This document shows positions 27,435 to 32,190 of a stretch of DNA of 32,190 bases, in pieces. Under the pieces are notes generated by a model that did not search any database, was not told where the DNA came from, and saw only the letters and a list, made by a program, of their open reading frames with translations. The position numbers and the translations under genes were made by a program. Source of the DNA: Deltaproteobacteria bacterium (GTDB lineage Bacteria > Myxococcota_A > UBA9160 > SMWR01); contig JAFDDG010000045.1 of the NCBI GenBank assembly GCA_019310965.1, positions 1 through 32,190 on the forward strand. Direction: 5' to 3'. Position 1 is the first letter of the stretch. Each line of letters starts with the position of its first letter.

Positions 27435-29072
27435 TCAGACCGGAGGATCGCGGCGCACGTGCGTGTCCCGGCCGAAATGTTCATCGTCGCGTTCGGTGTG
27501 GTCGATCGTGTAGTGCAGGCCGCGGCTCTCGTGGCGCGATTCGGCGCAGCGGATCACAAGCTCGGCGACGGTGGCCAGGTTGCGCAGCTCCACCAACGGT
27601 GGCGCCAGTCGGAAGTTCCAGTAGTACTCGGTGATCTCTTCCTGGAGGAGCTGGATGCGTCGGCGCGCTCGCGCCAGGCGCTTGTCGCTGCGCACGATGC
27701 CGACGTAGTTCCACATGAAGCGGCGGATCTCGTCCCAGTTCTGCGTGATCACGACCGCTTCGTGGCTGATGGTGGCGTCGCCTTCCTGCCAGGCCGGTGG
27801 CAGCAGGGGCGGCGCGAGCTCGCCGCTGCGAAGACGCGCCAGGGTCTCCCGGGCGGCGGCGTCGGCAAAGACCATGCTCTCGAGCAACGAGTTCGACGCC
27901 AACCGGTTCGCGCCGTGCAGGCCGGTGCAGGACACCTCCCCGGCGGCGAAGAGGTTCGGCACGTCGGTCTCGCCGGTGAAGTCCGTGCGCACACCGCCGC
28001 AGCAGTAGTGCGCGGCCGGGACCACGGGAATTGCCTCCCGTGTCGGATCGATTCCGAAGTGCAGACAGCGCTCGACGATGCTCGGAAACCGGTCTCGCAC
28101 GAAGGCCGGGTCGCGATGGGTCACGTCCAACCCGACCCAATCGGCGCCGGATTGCTTCAGCTCGGTGTCGATGGCCCGCGCCACGATGTCGCGAGGAGCG
28201 AGATCTTTCTGCGGGTGGTAGCGCTCCATGAAGGCCTCGCCCGCCTGATTGCGCAGGATGCCACCCTCACCGCGCACGGCCTCCGAGATCAAGAAGGACT
28301 TGGCCTGCGGGTGGAAGAGGCAGGTCGGGTGGAACTGCACGAACTCCATGTTCGCGAGGGTGGCGCCGGCGCGGTACGCCATGGCCATCCCATCGCCCGA
28401 CGCGATGTCGGGGTTGCTCGTGTAGAGGTAGACCTTGCCCGTGCCGCCGGTGGCGAGCAACGTGATGCGGGCCAGGAAGCGTTCGACCTTGTTCGTGGTG
28501 GCGTCGAGCACGTAGGCGCCGAGGGCCGCGTCCGGACCGTCGGTGCCGGCGCGGCGGCGGGTCAGCAGATCGACGCCGCAGTGGTCCTCGTAGATCGTGA
28601 TGTTGGGGTGGGCGCTCGCGCGAGCCAGCAGTGCGCGCTCGATCTCCCGGCCCGTGGTGTCGCGGTGGTGCAGGATGCGGCGTTGGCTGTGGCCGCCCTC
28701 GCGCCCCAGCGCGTAGGGCGTGCCGAGCGGCGTGCCGTCGGCGTCGAGATCGAACTCCGCGCCGAGCTTGAGCAGCGCGTCGATCATGGCTGGGCCGCGC
28801 TCGACCACGTGGCGCACGACCGCTTCGTCGCATAGGCCGGCTCCAGCGTCGAGGGTGTCTTGCAGGTGGCTCTCGAAGGAGTCATCCCGCGACAGCACCG
28901 CGGCGATGCCGCCCTGGGCCCAGTTCGTGGCCGAGTCCGCCGCCTGCTTCTTGGTGACCACGGCCACCGTGGCGCGCTCGGCGACGCGCAGGGCGTAGAA
29001 GAGCCCCGCGATCCCGCTGCCGATCACCAGTACGTCGGTTTCGCGAACGTCGTTTGAGGACGGAATGCCCAC
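27435..29072 (-). CDS. nadB: L-aspartate oxidase
   Basis: NadB oxidises L-aspartate to iminoaspartate, the first step of de novo NAD synthesis, with FAD as cofactor. The 545-residue product is of usual length. It has the FAD-binding [17 protein letters not shown] near residue 16, [45 protein letters not shown], and [15 protein letters not shown] near the end of the flavin domain. A helical C-terminus follows. The GTG at 29072 has a GGGAGACGAG site upstream on the minus strand. nadA and nadC are not in the window. The frameshifted secreted protein gene lies downstream, with a gap of 65 bases to its CTG. Confidence 0.96.
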   Translation of the reverse strand: MGIPSSNDVRETDVLVIGSGIAGLFYALRVAERATVAVVTKKQAADSATNWAQGGIAAVLSRDDSFESHLQDTLDAGAGLCDEAVVRHVVERGPAMIDALLKLGAEFDLDADGTPLGTPYALGREGGHSQRRILHHRDTTGREIERALLARASAHPNITIYEDHCGVDLLTRRRAGTDGPDAALGAYVLDATTNKVERFLARITLLATGGTGKVYLYTSNPDIASGDGMAMAYRAGATLANMEFVQFHPTCLFHPQAKSFLISEAVRGEGGILRNQAGEAFMERYHPQKDLAPRDIVARAIDTELKQSGADWVGLDVTHRDPAFVRDRFPSIVERCLHFGIDPTREAIPVVPAAHYCCGGVRTDFTGETDVPNLFAAGEVSCTGLHGANRLASNSLLESMVFADAAARETLARLRSGELAPPLLPPAWQEGDATISHEAVVITQNWDEIRRFMWNYVGIVRSDKRLARARRRIQLLQEEITEYYWNFRLAPPLVELRNLATVAELVIRCAESRHESRGLHYTIDHTERDDEHFGRDTHVRRDPPV

Positions 29073-29167
29073 GGAATCTCGTCTCCCGGCTTCGAGCGGC
29101 TCTCGGGACTCGTTTCCCCGGCCTCAGGAAGCACACCGGGAACTCCGATACGCAGCCGAGGGAAGAC

Positions 29168-29911
29168 ATGACCAGTCTATCCGTGGGGCGCCGGGCTCGG
29201 CAATCGGCTGCAGCCCGAACTCCCCCCGGGGAATCGAGCGACTCGATGCGAAAATGGCTCCAGCAGACCCTGCGCCGTCGGCGCCGCCGCCAGGCGCTGC
29301 GGCGAGCGTTGCGTGGTGCCGCTGCGCTGGTGCTGCTGGCCGGTCCACTGCTGGCGCTGGCGGCAGCGCTGTTGGCGGGGCCTGCCCTGGCCGGCGGCAG
29401 GATCTGGACGTACACGGACGACAGCGGCGTCGTGCACTTCACCAACGTTCCGCAGGATCGACGCTACCGGCCCGTCCCGGATGACGATTTCAACCCGTCG
29501 GCGCGAGCGCCGCGGCACTGGCAGTACGACGGCATCATCGGCCTCACGGCGCGCGAGCATCGCGTGCAGCCGGCACTGGTGAAGGCGGTGATCGCCGCCG
29601 AGTCGAACTTCGACTCGGAGGCCGTGTCGCACAAGGGTGCGCAGGGACTCATGCAGCTGATGCCGAGCACGGCCGCGGCACTCGGCGTCGGCGATCCGTT
29701 CCGACCGATCGAGAACGTGCGTGGTGGCACGGCCTACCTGCGGCAGATGCTGGATCGCTACGGTGATGTCGAACGCGCAGTGGCTGCGTACAACGCCGGA
29801 CCCACGGCAGTCGATCGCTTCGGCGGCATCCCGCCGTATCGCGAAACCCGGGATTACGTGCGCCGAGTTCTAGCCTACTATCGCCATTATCATGGCGATT
29901 TCTCTCGATGA
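29168..29911 (+). CDS. Lytic transglycosylase (SLT domain) with DUF4124 N-terminal region
   Basis: A cell-wall hydrolase expected to cleave peptidoglycan glycan strands in the periplasm. With the ATG at 29168 (GAGGGAAG site upstream) it is 247 residues; an ATG at 29246 is an alternative. A basic stretch (RKWLQQTLRRRRRRQ) precedes one hydrophobic segment (ALVLLAGPLLALAAALLAGPALA) that acts as signal or anchor. Next comes a DUF4124-like segment, GRIWTYTDDSGVVHFTNVP. The SLT domain has AAESNFDSEAVSHKGAQGLM with the catalytic Glu, then QLMPSTAAALGV and AAYNAGPTAV. The long twin of Arg residues at the start is unusual for a secreted protein. The 3' end overlaps pgsA by 20 bases. Confidence 0.88.
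   Translation: MTSLSVGRRARQSAAARTPPGESSDSMRKWLQQTLRRRRRRQALRRALRGAAALVLLAGPLLALAAALLAGPALAGGRIWTYTDDSGVVHFTNVPQDRRYRPVPDDDFNPSARAPRHWQYDGIIGLTAREHRVQPALVKAVIAAESNFDSEAVSHKGAQGLMQLMPSTAAALGVGDPFRPIENVRGGTAYLRQMLDRYGDVERAVAAYNAGPTAVDRFGGIPPYRETRDYVRRVLAYYRHYHGDFSR
29880..29899 (+). promoter_or_regulatory. Perfect hairpin over the pgsA start codon
   Basis: ATCGCCAT (29880-29887) pairs perfectly with ATGGCGAT (29892-29899) around TATC. The pgsA ATG is the first three bases of the right arm, and the hairpin is inside the end of the transglycosylase reading frame. Ribosomes finishing that gene would melt it, which suggests translational coupling. Confidence 0.45.
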
Positions 29912-30545
29912 GCAAGCGCGGGAATCGTCGGGCGATCCGCATGCAGCGGATGCTGTGAGCCGCGCCGATGCCGGTGCCGCTCCGGCGCCTCCCGAGCGCT
30001 TCTGGAACCTGCCGAACAGCGTCACGATGCTGCGCATCGCCGTGGTGCCGGTGCTGCTGCTGTTGCCGCTGGCGGCGGATCCGGCGAGCAGTCGCATCAT
30101 CGGCTGGCTCTTCATCGCAGCCGCGGTGACGGACATCATCGACGGCTGGCTGGCGCGCCGGGGGCAGCAGGTGACGAGCATCGGCAAGTTGCTCGATCCG
30201 CTGGCGGACAAGCTCACCGTATCGACGGCTCTGATCGTGATGCTGTCGATGGGACGCATTCCCGGCTGGGCCACCTGGATGGTGGTGGTCATCGTCGGGC
30301 GCGAGCTGGCGGTCACCGGGCTGCGCGGCGTGGCTGCGGCAGGCGGGCAGGTGATGGCGGCGGGGGGCCTCGGCAAGGCCAAGACCGTGAGCCAGAACAT
30401 CGCCATCGCTGCGCTGATCTTCCACTACACGACCTTTGGCCTGCCCGCTCACCAGATCGGCATGGTCTCCCTGGCCCTCGCCACCGGGCTGACCCTCTGG
30501 TCGGGCTATGTCTACTTTGCGAATTTCTTCCGTGGGCGTGAATAG
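29892..30545 (+). CDS. pgsA: CDP-diacylglycerol-glycerol-3-phosphate 3-phosphatidyltransferase
   Basis: PgsA makes phosphatidylglycerol phosphate from CDP-diacylglycerol (the product of CdsA, also in this window) and glycerol-3-phosphate. The 217-residue membrane protein has the CDP-alcohol phosphotransferase motif: DIIDGWLARRGQQVTSIGKL, closed by DPLADKL. Several hydrophobic segments surround it, starting with NLPNSVTMLRIAVVPVLLLL. Before that is a polar extension of 37 residues not typical of the family; a GTG at 29955 would shorten it. The ATG at 29892 is inside a hairpin and overlaps the transglycosylase gene. The UDP-sugar dehydrogenase follows after 18 bases. Confidence 0.93.
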   Translation: MAISLDEQARESSGDPHAADAVSRADAGAAPAPPERFWNLPNSVTMLRIAVVPVLLLLPLAADPASSRIIGWLFIAAAVTDIIDGWLARRGQQVTSIGKLLDPLADKLTVSTALIVMLSMGRIPGWATWMVVVIVGRELAVTGLRGVAAAGGQVMAAGGLGKAKTVSQNIAIAALIFHYTTFGLPAHQIGMVSLALATGLTLWSGYVYFANFFRGRE

Positions 30546-30549
30546 GGGA

Positions 30550-30563
30550 GGGCGAGAACGCCC
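30550..30563 (+). promoter_or_regulatory. Small hairpin ending at the dehydrogenase start codon
   Basis: GGGCG (30550-30554) pairs with CGCCC (30559-30563) around AGAA, directly before the ATG at 30564. It overlaps the GGGGAGGG ribosome-binding sequence, so folding would hide it. Confidence 0.3.
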
Positions 30564-31874
30564 ATGGGTCTCGACGTACTGAAACAGAAGATCGAGGACC
30601 GCGAAGCGCAGGTCGGCGTGATCGGCCTCGGCTACGTGGGGCTGCCGCTGGCTCTCGAGTTCTCGAAGGCCGGTTTCCCGGTGGTGGGCTTCGATCTCGA
30701 TCGGAAGAAGGTCGAGAGCCTGTGCGGTGGTGAGTCGTACATCGAGGATGTGCCCTCGGCGGCTGTGGCGGCGGCCGTGACGGAAGGTCGCCTGCGCGCC
30801 ACGGTCGACTTCGACCATCTGGCCGAGTGCGATGTGATCAACGTCTGCGTTCCGACGCCATTGACCAAGTCGAAGGATCCCGACGTCTCGCACATGGCGA
30901 AGGCGTTGGAGGATATCTGTCAACGCGTGCACGCGGGGCAGCTGGTCGTGCTCGGAAGCACCACCTACCCGGGCACCACCCACGAGCTCTTCGTGCCCAT
31001 GCTCGAGGCCGGTGGCCTGCGGGTGGGCGAAGACCTGGCTGTTGCCTTCGCCCCCGAACGCATCGATCCGGCCAACAAGAGCTTCGCGGTGCGCGATGTG
31101 CCGAAGGTCGTGGGCGGCGAGACGCCGCTCTGCACCGACATCGCCTGCAAAGTCTTCGAGTCCATCTTCGATCGCGTGGTGCCGGTCTCGTCGACCCAGA
31201 GCGCGGAGATGGTGAAGCTGCTCGAGAACACCTTCCGCGCCATCAACATCGGTCTCGCCAACGAGGTGGCGCTGATGTGCAATCGCCTCGACCTCGATGT
31301 CTGGGAAGTGATCGATGCCGCCGCGACCAAGCCCTACGGCTTCATGAAGTTCCAGCCCGGGCCGGGCCTCGGCGGCCACTGCATCCCGGTCGACCCCACC
31401 TACCTGGCCTGGAAGATGAAGAGCCTGAACTTTCCGGCGCGCTTCATCGAGCTGGCCACCGAGATCAACGGCCAGATGCCCGAGCACGTGGTGGGCGTCA
31501 TCACCTCGATCCTCAACGAGCGGCGCATCGCGGTGAACGGCGCCAAGGTGCTGCTGCTGGGCGTGGCCTATAAGCCCGATGTGGCCGACATACGCGAGTC
31601 GCCGGCCCTCGACGTGATCCGCATCCTGGCCGAGCGCGGCGCCGACATCGCCTTCCACGACCCGTTCGTGCCGGAGGTGGTGGTCGAGGGCGCGAGCTAC
31701 AAGGGAACCGATCTCTCGGACGACCGGGTCGCGGGCGCCGACGTCGTGGTGATCCTCACGGAGCACTCGGGGGTGGACTACGCACGGGTGGTGGACCTCG
31801 CCCGGCGCGTCTTCGATACCCGCAACGCCACCCGCAACGTGTCGGCGGCGGGAGAGAAGGTCCGCCGGCTCTAG
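30564..31874 (+). CDS. Nucleotide sugar dehydrogenase (UDP-GlcNAc/UDP-ManNAc 6-dehydrogenase type)
   Basis: This enzyme oxidises a UDP-sugar to its uronic acid with two NAD+, for envelope polysaccharide synthesis. The 436-residue product has the NAD loop GVIGLGYVGLPLALEF, the SYIEDVPS stretch seen in the WbpA/TviB-like group, and STTYPGTT. It also has the catalytic Lys region MVKLLENTFRAINIGLANE and the nucleophile loop GPGLGGHCIPVDP with Cys273. The third domain follows with LLLGVAYKPDVADIRESP. The exact substrate (GlcNAc, ManNAc or galactosamine form) cannot be set from sequence. The ATG follows pgsA by 18 bases. It is the last protein gene before the tRNA. Confidence 0.9.
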   Translation: MGLDVLKQKIEDREAQVGVIGLGYVGLPLALEFSKAGFPVVGFDLDRKKVESLCGGESYIEDVPSAAVAAAVTEGRLRATVDFDHLAECDVINVCVPTPLTKSKDPDVSHMAKALEDICQRVHAGQLVVLGSTTYPGTTHELFVPMLEAGGLRVGEDLAVAFAPERIDPANKSFAVRDVPKVVGGETPLCTDIACKVFESIFDRVVPVSSTQSAEMVKLLENTFRAINIGLANEVALMCNRLDLDVWEVIDAAATKPYGFMKFQPGPGLGGHCIPVDPTYLAWKMKSLNFPARFIELATEINGQMPEHVVGVITSILNERRIAVNGAKVLLLGVAYKPDVADIRESPALDVIRILAERGADIAFHDPFVPEVVVEGASYKGTDLSDDRVAGADVVVILTEHSGVDYARVVDLARRVFDTRNATRNVSAAGEKVRRL

Positions 31875-31952
31875 CCGGCCGAGACGGTTCGGCGAGCGGT
31901 GGCAGGGCCGGGTGCGAAGCCGCTGTCGTGCTCATGCGCCGGCTCCCCGCGC

Positions 31953-31982
31953 TTGGGCGCAGTGCCGGGGTGGTGCTATCGT
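31953..31982 (+). promoter_or_regulatory. Candidate promoter for tRNA-Gly
   Basis: TTGGGC (31953-31958), then 18 bases, then TATCGT (31977-31982) with TG before the -10 as in extended -10 promoters. Transcription would start near 31989, about 13 bases before the tRNA. The 127-base gap holds no gene. Confidence 0.45.
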
Positions 31983-32001
31983 CGGCGTCTCGATTTTTCA
32001 G

Positions 32002-32077
32002 GCACGAGTAGCTCAGTTGGTAGAGCGCCACGTTGCCAACGTGGGGGTCGCCGGTTCGAGTCCGGTCTCGTGCTCCA
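32002..32077 (+). tRNA. tRNA-Gly(GCC), CCA encoded
   Basis: A complete cloverleaf. The acceptor stem is GCACGAG (32002-32008) with CTCGTGC (32067-32073). The D-arm GCTC/GAGC is at 32011-32026. The anticodon stem CCACG/CGTGG encloses TTGCCAA with anticodon GCC (32035-32037). The T-arm has TTCGAGT (32055-32061). Discriminator T74 is followed by an encoded CCA (32075-32077). It reads GGC and GGT glycine codons. Confidence 0.96.
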
Positions 32078-32083
32078 GGAAAA

Positions 32084-32120
32084 AGAAGCGCCCTCGCTGG
32101 CTTACGGCGGGGGCGCTTCT
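32084..32120 (+). terminator. Strong hairpin after tRNA-Gly, likely terminator
   Basis: AGAAGCGCCC (32084-32093) pairs with GGGCGCTTCT (32111-32120) and the stem extends inwards by four more pairs, one of them G-U. An A-rich run precedes it. The bases after it (CGTTGTCT) are only moderately T-rich, but the stem's strength and its place after the tRNA make termination likely. Confidence 0.7.
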
Positions 32121-32190
32121 CGTTGTCTGGCTCCTACGCTCCATTGTGCAGCCAAAGTACAGCCAGCGGAGAAAAGAGGTCACTGGGCCT

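Noticed and set aside
31864..31879. Terminator at the end of the UDP-sugar dehydrogenase gene (GCCGGC-TCTA-GCCGGC)
   Set aside because: A six-pair stem overlapping the stop codon with no T-run; such GC palindromes are expected by chance in this composition.
32002..32077. Antisense peptide over tRNA-Gly (GLEPATPTLATWRSTN)
   Set aside because: This phrase is a known artefact of translating the reverse strand of a tRNA gene.
1..32190. CRISPR array, transposase, toxin-antitoxin or phage defence genes
   Set aside because: No regularly spaced repeats and no transposase, nuclease or defence-type domains were seen on either strand.

Overview
This window looks like the chromosomal core of a high-GC, Gram-negative-type bacterium. 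Deltaproteobacterial or Myxococcota-like ancestry is the best guess, but it is an inference. Supporting it are the order infB, DUF503 (ylxP), rbfA, truB, rpsO, pnp, dut; the small-type PurL with separate PurS and PurQ; a two-PilZ plus DUF4388 protein; and many GTG, TTG and even CTG starts. Nearly all the DNA is coding, and neighbouring genes often overlap by 1 to 20 bases.

Layout. (1) 1-6924, plus strand: a translation and RNA-processing operon. It holds the 3' part of infB, a DUF503 gene, rbfA, truB, rpsO, pnp and dut. Strong hairpins lie between rpsO and pnp. (2) 6921-9845, plus: cdsA (phospholipid synthesis), purB, purS and a YkgJ-type cysteine-cluster protein. (3) 9924-14496, minus: a polytopic GT-C-like membrane protein, purC and pgi, with a promoter-like sequence before purC. 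(4) 14591-17385, plus: a GT2 polyprenyl-phosphate glycosyltransferase overlapping an AsnB-type amidotransferase. (5) 17520-23336, plus: purQ, purL, purF and a glutamine-synthetase-family ligase, preceded by a promoter-like sequence. (6) 23433-25428, plus: the PilZ/PilZ/DUF4388 protein and an SDR oxidoreductase. (7) 25452-25613: a 162-bp imperfect palindromic element that overlaps the 3' end of the next gene. (8) 25536-29072, minus: a secreted protein with four calcium-loop-like repeats and an apparent frameshift, and nadB upstream of it. (9) 29168-31874, plus: a lytic transglycosylase, pgsA and a UDP-sugar dehydrogenase. (10) 32002-32077: tRNA-Gly(GCC), followed by a strong hairpin.

How the genes work together. 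Six de novo purine genes (purB, purS, purC, purQ, purL, purF) sit in three transcription groups. They cover the first committed step (PurF), the FGAR amidation complex (PurS, PurQ, PurL), and SAICAR synthesis and cleavage (PurC, PurB). Between them are cell-envelope genes: GT2, GT-C-like protein, AsnB, UDP-sugar dehydrogenase, CdsA, PgsA and the transglycosylase.

I found no CRISPR array, no transposase and no obvious defence system. The least ordinary signals are the palindromic element that supplies a gene's stop codon, the frameshifted signal-peptide gene, start codons inside perfect hairpins (the SDR gene and pgsA), the CTG start of dut, the amidoligase linked to purF, and the divergent GT2/GT-C pair.
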